Positions 1-9,510 are shown, counted from the stretch's first letter. The stretch is DNA of 64,000 bases from Lysobacter sp. M2-1 (GCF_022662495.1 NZ_JAKPBU010000001.1:1550001-1614000), one strand, 5' to 3'. The notes: generated by a model from the sequence alone, not told the origin. Numbers and translations are program-made.

Positions 1-229
1 CCTGGCGCACGTCGCGCGCATCCGAGTCGATGACCCACGAGAAGCGCGGCCGCGCCACGTCGATGCCGAGTGGCTCGGCCCTCCTCTCGACCGCGAGCGC
101 GCGCAGGGCGAGCGATGCCTGACGCGCCGCAGTGGCCGGGAAAACGGCGATGACGAGCGCGAGGCATGCGATCAACTCGCGTAGGCCAGGTGCGATGCGC
201 TGCGCCGGACTGGGGGCACGTGCGGCCAT
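1..229 (-). CDS. Alpha-L-rhamnosidase-like protein (GH78), N-terminal fragment
   Basis: This is the first part of a minus-strand gene that runs off the left edge of the window. From the ATG at 229 it reads as a signal peptide with a hydrophobic core (ACLALVIAVFPATAA), followed by a segment containing EPLGIDVARPRFSWVI. That segment is the hallmark N-terminal motif of bacterial GH78 alpha-L-rhamnosidases, which hydrolyse terminal rhamnose from glycosides or plant polysaccharides. An in-frame GTG at 274 sits just behind GAGGGAGA and is an alternative start that would add 15 residues. The catalytic domain is outside the window, so activity cannot be judged. The signal peptide argues for periplasmic action. 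Confidence 0.72.
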   Translation of the reverse strand, partial: MAARAPSPAQRIAPGLRELIACLALVIAVFPATAARQASLALRALAVERRAEPLGIDVARPRFSWVIDSDARDVRQ

Positions 230-433
230 GGTATTGGCGATACATGGCTCCGCCCTTGGGATGCGTCTATGCACGATGTCTCCCTCGTTGCCCGTCAATC
301 GGTCGCGTCTCGGCTCAGCGCAACCGCATGTGTGGTCCATGCCATCTCGCATCTCGGTGGCTGTGCACAGGATTGCATACCGCGCAACGCGCATACCTCG
401 ACCCGGACAAAACGGGGCGAGGTGAACGCATGC

Positions 434-1333
434 TCAGCGCGCGTCTTGTCGTTCTTGGCAGCACGCAGCGGCTTGCGCGAGCAGCCAGGTGCGGAAGGCG
501 CGGATTTTTTCGCTGGTACGGAGCGTGGTCGGATAGGTCAGCCAGTAATCGCGCTGGTCGCGCACGACCAGTTCGAACGGCTGCAGCAGGCGGCCGGCCG
601 CGATGTCCTGCTCGAAGAACAGCGGCGAGCTGAGCGCCACGCCGTGCCCGGCGATCGCGGCGGTCACCGCGTGCTGCTCGACGTCCAGCTCGACGCCGGG
701 TTTCGCGGTGAGGTCGGCGTCCGCCAGGCCCGCGGCGGCGAACCAGGCGCGCCACCAGCGCTCGCGGCCGAAACGCGGCAGCGCCAACATGTCCGCCGGC
801 GTGCGCAGACGTTCGCGCAGCGCTGGGCTGCACAGCGGGGTGAACAGGCTGGGCAGCAGGAAGTCCGCATCCAGGCCGGGCCACTCGCCGGCGCCGATGC
901 GGATGCCGACATCGAACTCGCCCCGGTTCAGGTCCACAAGTTCCACTGCGGTGTCCAGCCGCACCGCGAGCCTGGGATGCGCCAGCTGGAACGCGCCCAG
1001 GCGCGGGACCAGCCACGCCGCCGCGATCGTCGGCAGCGCGGTGATCGCCAGCTCGGTTTCCACGCGTTCGATCGCCTGCGCGAACGCCGTGCGCAATTGC
1101 TTGAACGCATCGAGCACGGCGGGCGCCAGCCGGTGCCCGGCCGGCGTGAGCACCACCTGCCGCGGCTGGCGGTGGAACAGACCCAGGCCCAGGCGCTGTT
1201 CCAGCTGCTTGATCTGGTAGCTCACCGCCGCCTGGGTCATGTGCAGCTCGTCCGCGGCCCGGGTGAAGCTGCCCAGCCGGGCCGCGGCCTCGAAGGCACG
1301 GATCGCGGGCAGGGGAGGCAGCACTTTTGACAT
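434..1333 (-). CDS. LysR-family transcriptional regulator (GcvA-like)
   Basis: This 299-residue protein has the standard LysR length. Residues 5-65 form the winged helix-turn-helix, with the recognition region FTRAADELHMTQAAVSYQIK and then LEQRLGLGLFHR. The rest matches a periplasmic-binding-protein-like effector domain of the GcvA type (LPPLPAIRAFEAAARLGSF opening). The ATG at 1333 is preceded by AAGGTG. It is divergent from the LysE-type exporter gene at 1494 with 160 bases between them. This is the usual geometry for a LysR regulator controlling its neighbour, probably in response to an amino acid or related metabolite. The ligand is not predictable here. Confidence 0.9.
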   Translation of the reverse strand: MSKVLPPLPAIRAFEAAARLGSFTRAADELHMTQAAVSYQIKQLEQRLGLGLFHRQPRQVVLTPAGHRLAPAVLDAFKQLRTAFAQAIERVETELAITALPTIAAAWLVPRLGAFQLAHPRLAVRLDTAVELVDLNRGEFDVGIRIGAGEWPGLDADFLLPSLFTPLCSPALRERLRTPADMLALPRFGRERWWRAWFAAAGLADADLTAKPGVELDVEQHAVTAAIAGHGVALSSPLFFEQDIAAGRLLQPFELVVRDQRDYWLTYPTTLRTSEKIRAFRTWLLAQAAACCQERQDAR

Positions 1334-1493
1334 AAGGACACCTTATTGATGAGAGATGGATTTCTCGTTGTGTACGTCGCAGCGCGGACCCTAGGATCGC
1401 TGTCATGCAGCGATTTAGCGCCAGACGCGTTCACCACACCCGGCTTGCGGGCGACTATGTGCCAGTAGCCCTGCTAGGGCAAGGCGGCCTGCG

Positions 1494-2096
1494 ATGAACG
1501 CCGGCTCCGGCCTGCTCTTCGCAATGGCATTGGCGGCGGCGGTCGCCATGCCTGGGCCGAGCACGGCCGCCGCCGTGGCCCGGGTGCTCACGCGTGGCCT
1601 CGGTGGCGCGGTCCGGCTGTGCGCCGGGCTGGTGCTGGGGGAACTGTTCTGGCTGTCGTGCGCCATTCTTGGAGTGGCCGCACTGGCGGACCGCCATCAG
1701 GGCCTGTTCGTGGCGATCCGCTACGCAGGCGTCGCCTACCTGCTGTGGTTGGCATGGAAGCTCTGGCATGCGCCGGCCGTCGCAACCGCTGCGGGCGATC
1801 GCGACGACGCGCGCCTGCCGTTCGCGGGTCTGGCCATCGCCCTGGGCAACCCGAAGACGATGCTGTTCTACGTCGCGCTGCTGCCCGGCATCGTCAGCCT
1901 CGACGACCTGTACTTGCGCGATGCGTTGCTGCTGGGCGCACTCGCGATCTGCGTGGTTGCCGGCGTGCTTGCCGCGTACGTGCTGGCGGCCGAGCGCCTC
2001 CGCCGCCACCTCCATTCCCCCGTTGCCTTGCGTCGCGTCGGCCGGGGCAGCGCACTGCTCATGACCGTGGCGGCGGGCGCGATCGTCAGCCGCTAA
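1494..2096 (+). CDS. LysE/RhtB-family amino-acid exporter
   Basis: This 200-residue hydrophobic protein has the length and layout of the LysE/RhtB/ThrE superfamily. The N terminus carries the family signature AMPGPSTAAAV (normally PGP in the first helix) with G-rich TM helices following, and IALGNPKTMLFYVALLPG matches the conserved NPK region of the fourth helix. Members export amino acids or homoserine lactones across the inner membrane by proton antiport. AAGGCGG lies ahead of the ATG. The divergent LysR gene suggests ligand-induced expression. The substrate cannot be told from sequence. Confidence 0.86.
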   Translation: MNAGSGLLFAMALAAAVAMPGPSTAAAVARVLTRGLGGAVRLCAGLVLGELFWLSCAILGVAALADRHQGLFVAIRYAGVAYLLWLAWKLWHAPAVATAAGDRDDARLPFAGLAIALGNPKTMLFYVALLPGIVSLDDLYLRDALLLGALAICVVAGVLAAYVLAAERLRRHLHSPVALRRVGRGSALLMTVAAGAIVSR

Positions 2097-2117
2097 CCAC
2101 CCAAACCGGAGTACATC

Positions 2118-2981
2118 ATGCGAATCCTGATCCTGTTCATCGCCATGCTGGCGGCGCCGCACGCGCTCGCCACCGAAACCACCGCGACCAATGCCGAAGA
2201 GACGGTCGTGCTCAAGGATTCCGCCGCGCTCAATAACGCCGATCTGGATGCGTTGATGGCGGTGCTCTCGCCGTCGTTGCGCATCTACAGCCCCTCCACC
2301 GAGCCGCACACCCTGGTCGGGCCGCTGTCGGAGCGGATCGGCACGCGCGAGCAGGTCCAGCGCTACTTCAGCGAAGCCTTCAAGCAAGGGCCGCAGGGGC
2401 GCCACGAAGTCGTGGACATGGTGTCGCTGGGTGACCTGGTGCTGGCCCGCGTCGAGTTCCAGCTGCCCGGCGAATCGACGATCCGCCCCATGATCACCGG
2501 GTTCCGCGTCCGCGATGGCCAGATCGACAGGATCTGGCATATCGCGCGGTTCGACAGCGAACCCGCCGGGTCCGATGCCGCGCAGGCGGTGATCGATCGT
2601 TTCAACGGGGCGGCGGACCGCAACGATGTCGAGACGTTTCTCTCCCTGTTCGCCCCGGACGCGCGCAACTTCCATTTTCGCGCTGCGCCCGACACGCTGG
2701 GCGGCGGCCCGTCGAAGAGCATCACCGATGCCGCCAGCCGCGAGCGCGTGTTCCGCACCATGTTCACCGAGCGACCGGCGCGGATCGAAGCGCTCGACGG
2801 CTTCGCCTTGGGCGAATGGGTGGTCAGTCACGACCGCGCCACGCAGCAGGATGGTTCGGTCAGCGAGGGTCTGTCGCTCTACCGTGTGCAGGGCGGCCGG
2901 ATCGTCGACGACTGGTACCTGGCCCAGCAGGCGCGCCCGTCTTCGCGTTCGGCGTTGAATGCGAAACAGTCGGGCGAGTGA
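2118..2981 (+). CDS. Exported protein with two NTF2/SnoaL-like domains
   Basis: The 287-residue product begins with a clear signal peptide (MRILILFIAMLAAPHALA) and then shows two similar NTF2-like cone-fold domains. The first, at about residues 30-145, includes LDALMAVLSPSLRIYSP. The second, at about 155-275, includes AVIDRFNGAADRNDVETFLSLFAPDARNFHF. Each pairs a short alpha-helical start with a carbonyl-pocket beta sheet. Such tandem SnoaL proteins often bind small molecules, and some have isomerase or hydrolase activity. No catalytic residues can be assigned with confidence. It starts 21 bases after the LysE-type gene, so co-transcription is likely. The SD-like CGGAG precedes the ATG. Confidence 0.75.
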   Translation: MRILILFIAMLAAPHALATETTATNAEETVVLKDSAALNNADLDALMAVLSPSLRIYSPSTEPHTLVGPLSERIGTREQVQRYFSEAFKQGPQGRHEVVDMVSLGDLVLARVEFQLPGESTIRPMITGFRVRDGQIDRIWHIARFDSEPAGSDAAQAVIDRFNGAADRNDVETFLSLFAPDARNFHFRAAPDTLGGGPSKSITDAASRERVFRTMFTERPARIEALDGFALGEWVVSHDRATQQDGSVSEGLSLYRVQGGRIVDDWYLAQQARPSSRSALNAKQSGE

Positions 2982-3013
2982 TCTGCGGCCGGCGCCGGTC
3001 GATCGTCACTCGC
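2974..3013 (+). terminator. Hairpin at the end of the NTF2-like gene
   Basis: GCGAGTGA at 2974-2981 (it contains the stop codon) pairs with TCACTCGC at 3006-3013. The loop contains a further GC-rich palindrome (CCGGCGCCGG). There is no T-tract, so it may stop transcription weakly or simply protect the mRNA end. Confidence 0.35.
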
Positions 3014-3304
3014 GCGTGATGCCGCCCGGGCGCCGTGAGTGACGGACATTCATGGTGGGTGGCGTCATCCACCCGGGACGAAGAGAGGGGTTCGCGTCAA
3101 CCTGCTCCGCAAGCTGGGAAAGCCGCTGCGTTGCCCCTGCGTCGACCAGCTTTTTGCTGCACCCAATCGATCCGATGCGGCCGCCAAAAAGGGCTGTCAG
3201 GCCCCTCATTTTTGTTACTAAATCCCAACAATTGGCATCGCACCCTTTTCACTTCAGGGGGCGAATGCTCCGCAGGGTTCAGGGCACCCGCGAGGAGGCC
3301 TGCG
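2982..3304. other. Gene-free stretch before the cytochrome gene
   Basis: Apart from the hairpin at its left end I see no coding signature here. The only ORF through it is an in-frame extension of the cytochrome gene lacking family similarity. The 3210-3245 part is relatively AT-rich and could hold the cytochrome promoter, but no convincing -35/-10 pair was found. Confidence 0.5.
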
Positions 3305-4498
3305 ATGAACCGTCCCGTCCATGAGCCGGGGTCGCCCCGGATCCTGATGGCCGCGTTGGCGGCTGCACTGACCGGCGGTTGCGGCGCGAACGCTGCCGGT
3401 GATTCTCCCACCGCAACGCCTGCGCCATCGTCTTCCCCTGCGCTGGTCGCGCAGGGCAAGCAGATCTTCCGTTTCGAAACCTTCGGCGACGAACAGCTAT
3501 GGACCGACAAGCTGGCGCTGCATACGGTCGTCGAGACCAGCGTCGATCCCACCACTGCGCTCAAGGTCGGCTTGAAGGTCGATGCCGATGCGCTACCGCC
3601 GGGGATACTGGAATCCGTGGACCTCAAGAGCCCGGCGACCACCGTCGCGCTGCTCAAGTTGAACGCCGTCGTCGGGTTAAGGGCCACGGTCGATGCGGAC
3701 AATCACATCACCCGGCTGGGTGTGACCTGCGCCCTGTGCCATTCGACCGTCGACGACTCGGTGCAGGCGGGCATCGGCCGGCGCCTGGACGGCTGGCCGA
3801 ACCGGGATCTCGACGTGGGCGCGATCATCGCGCTGTCGCCGAACCTGCCCGCCGACAAGAAGGCGGTCTACACCAGTTGGGGGCCGGGCAAGTACGACCC
3901 GCGCTACAACATCGATGGCAAGAACACGCCGCTGGTGCTGCCGCCGGCCTACGGGCTGGCGCACATCCGCAACGAGACCTATACCGCGGAAGGGCCGATC
4001 TCGTACTGGAATGCCTACGTTGCCGTGACCCAGATGGGCGGGCAGGGTGATTTCCACGACGATGCGCTGAACATTCACATCGACCACGACCCGGACCTGG
4101 TCACGGACAAGCTGCCCGCGTTGCGCGCCTACCAGCACAGTCTGGCGGCGCCCGCGCCGCCGGCCGGCAGTTTCGACCGCATGGCCGCCAACCGTGGCCG
4201 CGCGGCCTTCGGCCGCAACTGCATGGGATGCCACGTCGGTGCGACGGGGACGGACAACAACGGCGGCAAGCTGCACGCGCCGGAGGAGACCGGCATGGAT
4301 GGCGCCTATGCCGCCCGCACGAAGAACAAGGCGTACCGGACCACGCCCTTGCGCGCACTGTGGCAGCACCCGCCTTATTTCCACGACGGAAGCGCAGCCA
4401 CGCTTCCAGACGTGGTCGCGCATTACAACCGCCAGCTCGAACTGGGCCTGGCGGAGAATGAGCAGCGCGACCTGGTCGAATATCTGAAATCCCTGTAA
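3305..4498 (+). CDS. Diheme cytochrome c family protein, exported, possible lipoprotein
   Basis: This 397-residue protein has two c-type haem sites: CALCH at residues 142-146 and CMGCH at 306-310. The second sits in a domain that ends with the typical cytochrome c peroxidase/di-haem motif (TTPLRALWQHPPYFHDGS, then VAHYNRQL). A hydrophobic N terminus ends in LTGGC (Cys26), which may be a lipoprotein cleavage site. The ATG at 3305 has an ideal AGGAGG seven bases upstream, so the in-frame extension back to 3035 is not used. The layout suits periplasmic electron transfer or peroxidase-like chemistry. The redox partner is not in the immediate neighbourhood. Confidence 0.82.
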   Translation: MNRPVHEPGSPRILMAALAAALTGGCGANAAGDSPTATPAPSSSPALVAQGKQIFRFETFGDEQLWTDKLALHTVVETSVDPTTALKVGLKVDADALPPGILESVDLKSPATTVALLKLNAVVGLRATVDADNHITRLGVTCALCHSTVDDSVQAGIGRRLDGWPNRDLDVGAIIALSPNLPADKKAVYTSWGPGKYDPRYNIDGKNTPLVLPPAYGLAHIRNETYTAEGPISYWNAYVAVTQMGGQGDFHDDALNIHIDHDPDLVTDKLPALRAYQHSLAAPAPPAGSFDRMAANRGRAAFGRNCMGCHVGATGTDNNGGKLHAPEETGMDGAYAARTKNKAYRTTPLRALWQHPPYFHDGSAATLPDVVAHYNRQLELGLAENEQRDLVEYLKSL

Positions 4499-4530
4499 CC
4501 CGGCCTCTGGACGCAGAGGAGACCGGGGTT
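4497..4530 (+). terminator. Hairpin downstream of the cytochrome gene
   Basis: AACCCGG pairs with CCGGGGTT and an inner CCTCTG/CAGAGG stem closes on a four-base loop. It begins in the stop codon. There is no T-run, so intrinsic termination is plausible but unproven. Confidence 0.45.
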
Positions 4531-4758
4531 GCGATCGAAGGACAGTCTGCGGCGTTCTTGCGGATCGGAAAGCGGGCAAAAACATGTCGGCTTGAATCGT
4601 CGGGAGGCATGAGTTGCGGGAAGCATGTCTTCCCCGCCGCATGCCTTCACGGCTCGCACAGTCCCTGTTCGTCGCCCTCAACCGGCCTTCGTCGGAAAGC
4701 CCTTGGCGACGGGAGCCGGGCTGACTGACAGTGGCCAACCCCGAAACAGGGATTCGCC

Positions 4759-5292
4759 ATGCGCCGCTTCCTCCTGCTTGCCTTGCTGTCCTGCACCGCC
4801 GTCCCGTCCGCCGCCGAGCCGCCAATGCGCGAAGCGCCGATCCATCTCACGCCCGGCGCCGCGCCGGCATCTCCGGAGCTGGTGGCGACGCTGGCCGAGA
4901 AGGACAGGCAGTTGTTCGATGCGGTGTTCGGCTGCAAGCCGGAGCTCTTGAAAACGCTGGTGGCGGAGGACTTCGAGTTCTTCCACGACAAGCACGGGCT
5001 GACCACGCAATCCGGTGCGCAGTTCGTCAAGGACATCACGGGCATGTGCGCGCGGCAGGCGGCCGGTACCGATTTCCGCGCGCGCCGCGAGCTGGTGCCG
5101 GGCAGCATGACCGTCCATGTCATCGGCAACTACGGCGCGATGCAGATGGGCACGCACCGCTTCTTCGCGTTGCGATCCGGCGAACCGGACCGCCTCACCG
5201 AAACCGGAAAGTTCATCGACCTGTGGAAGCGTGAGGGCGATGCGTGGAAGCTGGCGCGCGTGATCAGCTACGACCACCAGCTGGCGGAATGA
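4759..5292 (+). CDS. Exported DUF4440/NTF2-like protein
   Basis: This 177-residue protein has a signal peptide (MRRFLLLALLSCTAVPSAA) and one DUF4440-type NTF2-like fold. The family pattern is visible: a first helix (LAEKDRQLFDAVFGC), the LVAEDFEFFHDKHG turn, and the closing WKREGDAWKLARVISYDH strand. DUF4440 proteins are mostly small periplasmic or cytoplasmic ligand-binding proteins, with limited relation to ketosteroid isomerases. No catalytic residue is evident. AGGGA stands before the ATG. It is transcribed alone and converges on the putative protease gene downstream. Confidence 0.8.
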   Translation: MRRFLLLALLSCTAVPSAAEPPMREAPIHLTPGAAPASPELVATLAEKDRQLFDAVFGCKPELLKTLVAEDFEFFHDKHGLTTQSGAQFVKDITGMCARQAAGTDFRARRELVPGSMTVHVIGNYGAMQMGTHRFFALRSGEPDRLTETGKFIDLWKREGDAWKLARVISYDHQLAE

Positions 5293-5495
5293 GCCGCGCG
5301 AGTGGCCCCGAGTTCCCTTGCATTGAAGCTGCGGATGGAAGGGCGGAAAGGGATCGATGGCCGGCGCCGCCAGTCAGTTGTGTCCGTGCCGCTTCTCGGG
5401 CGGATTCTCGCATGGATACCCTCCGGGTCGTCGCCCGAGCGAACGAGTGGGCGACCACGAGCCTGGATGTGCCTGGCAGCTCGCCCGCTTGCGCC

Positions 5496-6446
5496 TCAGA
5501 GCGACATGCCAGGCTGCCAGCCGCTGTCCGCGAAAAATGCCTTCGGATCGGCCATGCGCAGGATTTCGCCGACCGCGCGTCGCTTGTCCGGCGCATTGCG
5601 GTAGTAGGCCTTCACGATTCGATAGCCCACCCAATAGCCGAGATCGCCGGGCGTGTCCGCGGTGGCGTTGTCGAGCCATCGCGACAGGTCGGTGTCGTCC
5701 ATGTCGGTGACGAACTCGGTCTCAATCTGTTTTTCGCGGCCGCGGGTGAGCGGCCCGAAATGGGAATACGCGACCTCGCCGGAGATCAGTTCGGCGATGA
5801 ACTCGGCGGCGCCCTCGGCCAGCGAACGCTCGAGCACGGTCGGCTGCTCCAGCGCCGCGGTTTCCGCTGCGAGTTGCACATGGGCGTACTCGTGCGCGAT
5901 CACGTGCACGAACCGGTCCTCTACGTCGGGATTCATCCACTTCACCGCGCACAGGGCTTCCAGTCCGATCTGCAGGCCGGTGTCGGGATAGCCGATGCCC
6001 ACGGGTTTGCCGCGGCCCACGGCGATGGTTACCGGTGGCATGCGCGCTTCCGGGTACAGCGTGCGCAAACGGTCCAGGGCCAGCGTCAGGCGCTCGCGCA
6101 CCTGCGGCAGCACGCGCATGCAGCGCCTGGCTTCCACGTACATTTCGGGCTTGCTTTCGAGGGTTTCAGCGATGCGTGCGCCGGTGACCCTGCGCAGCTT
6201 GGCGAGATGCCCGAGCCCCTCGGATCCGGCGTCCAGATAATCGCGCTGCAACTGTTCGGCGGTCGGATGCCCGTTGGCGTCGTCGTAGATGCGGTAGAAG
6301 CGCGCGACGTCGTCGACCACGACCATCGGCGTGGCTGCGCCGGCATCCTCGGTTTCCGCGGCACGGATCTTGGCCGACGCGGCCGCGAAGGCCAGCAGGC
6401 CAAGCAGGAACGCGGCCAGAATGTGCTTTGGGTTCGAACGTGTCAT
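5496..6446 (-). CDS. Putative exported zinc protease (DUF2268-like, HEYAH motif)
   Basis: From the ATG at 6446 the 316-residue product has a signal peptide with core ILAAFLLGLLAFAAASA. It then shows a gluzincin-like active site: His185-Glu186-Tyr-Ala-His189 (HVIAHEYAHVQ) and a downstream EGAAEFIAEL helix whose Glu211 is a good third zinc ligand. This pattern resembles DUF2268 putative Zn-dependent proteases. The C terminus (GYWVGYRIVKAYYRN) is also typical of that group. An upstream start at 6497 is possible in frame but would bury the signal peptide. Substrate unknown; likely periplasmic. Confidence 0.8.
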   Translation of the reverse strand: MTRSNPKHILAAFLLGLLAFAAASAKIRAAETEDAGAATPMVVVDDVARFYRIYDDANGHPTAEQLQRDYLDAGSEGLGHLAKLRRVTGARIAETLESKPEMYVEARRCMRVLPQVRERLTLALDRLRTLYPEARMPPVTIAVGRGKPVGIGYPDTGLQIGLEALCAVKWMNPDVEDRFVHVIAHEYAHVQLAAETAALEQPTVLERSLAEGAAEFIAELISGEVAYSHFGPLTRGREKQIETEFVTDMDDTDLSRWLDNATADTPGDLGYWVGYRIVKAYYRNAPDKRRAVGEILRMADPKAFFADSGWQPGMSL

Positions 6447-7108
6447 GCAGCAATTCCCAGTGTGGTGAACGAACCGGAGTCTGTCGCTATCCAACAACGA
6501 TTCGACCTCCCGGCCAAGTCAGCGTAGCGAGGGTGATTGCAGCGTACCCGGGGCATTGGTCATGTCGCGATCCGGCCGGTGCAGGGCCTTGCCCGGACGA
6601 GGTGTCCGGTCGAATGCCCGCCTGGAGCGCCAGCATCCGCTCAACGCATCGGCGAACGTCGGGTTCGATCGATGACTGGATGCCACCGCTGGAAGCAAAT
6701 CCTCCAGGAAGAACGGCGACAGTTCCGGACGACCCGCAAGTCCGGACTCCGCATAACTCGCGCCGGACACACGTGTGCCATCTTCTCGGCGGTACGACGT
6801 GCGGTGGGGGAACGTTCGCCAGCAGACGGGCCGCCGCCCGCGCCGTGCCGACAGAAGGTGCCGGCATCTGTCCGTCCTGGCTGCCTGTCGGCGTTGTCTG
6901 CGACCGAGCGGATGCGGCTCGGCGCATCGTGCGAGTCACCGGACAGTTTCCCAGCCGAGCCCGGCAGGAGCCAGCCGCGGTCAATGGGTGCGGATGATGC
7001 GAAGTGTGGAGCCGGCAGCGCCGGGGCCATGGCCGGGCGTCCGCGTTCATGCCCACGCGTCAGTGGCGATCACCCGGCCGGTCGCGTCGCCACAACCGGA
7101 GACATCCC
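6447..7108. other. 662-base stretch without a recognisable gene
   Basis: Open frames exist on both strands (for example 6537-7112 plus and 6487-7056 minus), but their translations are Arg/Pro/Ser/Cys-rich and show no family features, signal peptide or ribosome-binding site. I read them as chance frames of high-GC DNA. The right end must hold the promoter of the cupin gene. Confidence 0.5.
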
Positions 7109-7477
7109 ATGAATCGAACCATCATGCTGGCCGCCTGTGTCTTCACCCTGGCCGTGCCCCTGTCGTCTTCCGCTCAGGACATGGCGGTGACGGCGGGCGA
7201 GCAGGCCAAGGTCGTGCTGGACAACGACAAGGTCCGGGTGATCCAGCTGGACATCGCTCCCGGCGGCAAGACCGGCATGCACTCGCACGGCGACAGCCTC
7301 GTCGTATTCCTCACGGGGGCCGATGCGACCCAGACCGGCGCTGACGGCACCAAGACGCAGCGGCGTACCGAAGCGGGTGAAGTCATGTGGAGCGAGCCGG
7401 TCACCCACGACACCGAGAACACCGGCAAGGAAGCGGTGAAGGTGCTGGTCGTGGAGTTGAAGGAGCCGGCGAAATAG
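7109..7477 (+). CDS. Small exported cupin-domain protein
   Basis: This 122-residue protein has a signal peptide (MNRTIMLAACVFTLAVPLSSSAQ) and a single small cupin barrel. Its motif 1 is seen as LDIAPGGKTGMHSHGDSLVV (HSH metal ligands), and motif 2 as EVMWSEPVTHDTENTG with a His. Such small secreted cupins bind a metal and often a small molecule; enzymatic function is not predictable. The start at 7109 follows CCGGAGACATCCC. A stem-loop begins 11 bases after the stop. Confidence 0.83.
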   Translation: MNRTIMLAACVFTLAVPLSSSAQDMAVTAGEQAKVVLDNDKVRVIQLDIAPGGKTGMHSHGDSLVVFLTGADATQTGADGTKTQRRTEAGEVMWSEPVTHDTENTGKEAVKVLVVELKEPAK

Positions 7478-7487
7478 GAGGGGCGCT

Positions 7488-7514
7488 GCCCGGGTTGGGC
7501 GGTCCAGCCCGGGC
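7488..7514 (+). terminator. Strong hairpin after the cupin gene
   Basis: An 11-bp stem (GCCCGGGTTGG against CCAGCCCGGGC, with one G-U pair) closes on the five-base loop GCGGT. The T-tract is missing. It separates the cupin gene from the xylBA promoter. Confidence 0.5.
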
Positions 7515-7813
7515 TCGGCTGTGTGGCTTGCAGAGCTGGGATGGAGGCAGCCGCTCGCATAGTCGCGTTCCAGTGGATGCCTCCGCCCCGACCTCTGCGT
7601 CTGCATGCCGAAACGGCGCTCAATCCGTCGCTCCGCAGCGCGAAAACGGGCCCGCCGCCAAGCCTTTTTGCACCGCAACATGCCTCTGGTGGATCCGCTG
7701 GTAGAGTTCGCCCTCTGCGCGCAATTCGGATCGCAAACGATGTTCCCGATCAGCCGTGCCAACGGCGCCTCCCCCACAACCGGCCGGACAGCGCCTTTTT
7801 TTAGGCCGCGTTC

Positions 7814-7827
7814 TGTTAGCGCTAACA
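7814..7827. promoter_or_regulatory. XylR-type operator before xylB
   Basis: TGTTAGCGCTAACA is a perfect 14-bp palindrome with the central CG step typical of LacI-family operators. It differs by one base from the xyl-box described for Xanthomonas XylR (TGGTAGCGCTAACA). It lies 79 bases before the xylB start, within the otherwise empty 429-base stretch 7478-7906. The likely regulator is the LacI-type protein encoded at 11211-12299. Confidence 0.88.
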
Positions 7828-7906
7828 TCTACTTGGCCCAAATTGCCGTCGTGCCGGCCTTCCGGCGAGAACGAAGCCATCTGCCGGCTCCAGCCGGGAG
7901 GCGTGC

Positions 7907-9421
7907 ATGAGCCTGTTCCTCGGACTCGATGTAGGCACCCAGAGCGTCAAGCTGATCGCCTATGACGCGCAGGCGCGCAAGGTCGTCGCCAGCCATGGCC
8001 ATGCGCTGGAGCTGATCGCCCACGACGACGGCAGCCGTGAGCAGCGCACGGAGTGGTGGATCGATGCGATCCGCGCGTGTTTCGCCAGGCTTGAGCCCGT
8101 GCAGCGTGCGCAGGTCGTGGCGATCGGAGTGTCCGGGCAGCAGCATGGGTTCGTGCCCCTGGACGAAGCCGGGGGAGTCTTGGCCCCGGCCAAGTTGTGG
8201 TGCGATACCAGCACGCAGCTGGAATGCGACGAGATCATGGCCGCAGCCGGCGGCGCGGCGAAGAGCGTGCAGCTGGCCGGCAACCCGATCCTGGCCGGCT
8301 ACACCGCATCGAAGCTGCCGTGGACACGCAAGCATCGGCCCGAGACCTATGCGCAGCTCGCATCGATCCTGCTGCCGCACGACTACGTCAACTTCTGGCT
8401 GACCGGCGAGCGCTGGATGGAGCATGGCGATGCGTCCGGCACCGGCTGGCTCGACGTGCGCACGCGACAGTGGTCGAAGCCGATGCTGGCCGCGACCGAC
8501 GCGCAGCGCGACCTGTCGGCGCTGCTGCCGCCACTGGTCGCGGCCGATGCGAACTTCGCCATCTCACCGGACATCGCAGATGAACTCGGACTGCCGCGCG
8601 GCGTGCTCGTGAGCGCGGGCGGCGGCGACAACATGATGGCGGCGATCGGCACCGGTAACGTCGAGCCCGGCGTGCTGAGCATGAGTCTGGGCACCTCGGG
8701 CACGCTGTTCGCCTACGCCGACCATCCGGTGGTGGACGATACGGCTGGATGGGCGGCGTTCTGCTCGTCCACCGGTGGTTGGTTGCCGCTGATCTGCACC
8801 ATGAACTGCACGGTCGCCACCGAGAACGTGGCGAAGGCATTCGGCTTCAGCACGCGCGACGGCGATGCGGTGATGGATGGCACCACGCCTGGCGCCGATG
8901 GCCTGGTGATGCTTCCGTTCTTCAACGGCGAGCGCACCCCGGATCTGCCGAATGCGCGCGCCAGCCTGTTCGGCATGGACCTGAACAATCTGAGTCGCGG
9001 CAACGTGTACCGCGCGGCGATGGAAGGCGCGACCTACGCGCTGCGCAATGGTTTCGATGCACTGCAGGCCGCGGGCCTGCGGTTCGATGCCATCCGCCTG
9101 ACCGGCGGCGGCAGCCAGAGCGCGGCCTGGCGGCAGATGGTGGCCGACGTGTTCGAAGTGAAGGTGGATGTCCCGGAACAGGCCGAGGGCGCCGCGTTCG
9201 GTGCCGCATTGCAGGCGCTGTGGGCGCACGGTCGTGCCAGCGGCGGCGACGCCGACATCGCCGCCATCGCCCGCGAACACGTGCGCGTGGAGCCCGCGCT
9301 GTCTGCGCATCCCGATCCCGTCGCGGTAGCGGCCTACCGCATGCATTACCCGCGCTTCCTGCGCCATCTGGATGTGGCGAGGGAGCTCAATGCCAGCCAA
9401 GCAGGGACCGGCATGACCTGA
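7907..9421 (+). CDS. xylB: Xylulokinase
   Basis: This 504-residue FGGY-family sugar kinase phosphorylates D-xylulose to xylulose 5-phosphate in the cytoplasm. The N-terminal phosphate-1 loop [18 protein letters not shown] and VSGQQHG are diagnostic for xylulokinase. The catalytic aspartate lies in [15 protein letters not shown], and the C-terminal adenosine motif is [14 protein letters not shown]. The length equals that of typical XylB. The start has GGGAGG eight bases before the ATG. It is followed after 89 bases by xylose isomerase on the same strand, and a XylR-type palindrome stands upstream. The two enzymes therefore form an inducible xylose operon. Confidence 0.95.
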   Translation: MSLFLGLDVGTQSVKLIAYDAQARKVVASHGHALELIAHDDGSREQRTEWWIDAIRACFARLEPVQRAQVVAIGVSGQQHGFVPLDEAGGVLAPAKLWCDTSTQLECDEIMAAAGGAAKSVQLAGNPILAGYTASKLPWTRKHRPETYAQLASILLPHDYVNFWLTGERWMEHGDASGTGWLDVRTRQWSKPMLAATDAQRDLSALLPPLVAADANFAISPDIADELGLPRGVLVSAGGGDNMMAAIGTGNVEPGVLSMSLGTSGTLFAYADHPVVDDTAGWAAFCSSTGGWLPLICTMNCTVATENVAKAFGFSTRDGDAVMDGTTPGADGLVMLPFFNGERTPDLPNARASLFGMDLNNLSRGNVYRAAMEGATYALRNGFDALQAAGLRFDAIRLTGGGSQSAAWRQMVADVFEVKVDVPEQAEGAAFGAALQALWAHGRASGGDADIAAIAREHVRVEPALSAHPDPVAVAAYRMHYPRFLRHLDVARELNASQAGTGMT

Positions 9422-9510
9422 TGTCCCGCCGGGCAGCGCGCCCGGCGCGGTCCTGTTCATGCCCCAGGTTTACGGATTCCAGAATTCAACCCACGTCCAC
9501 GAGCACAGCC

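Noticed and set aside
8749-9510. N-terminal extension of xylose isomerase through xylB
   Set aside because: It is out of frame with xylB, which is certain there, and xylA is already full length from 9511.
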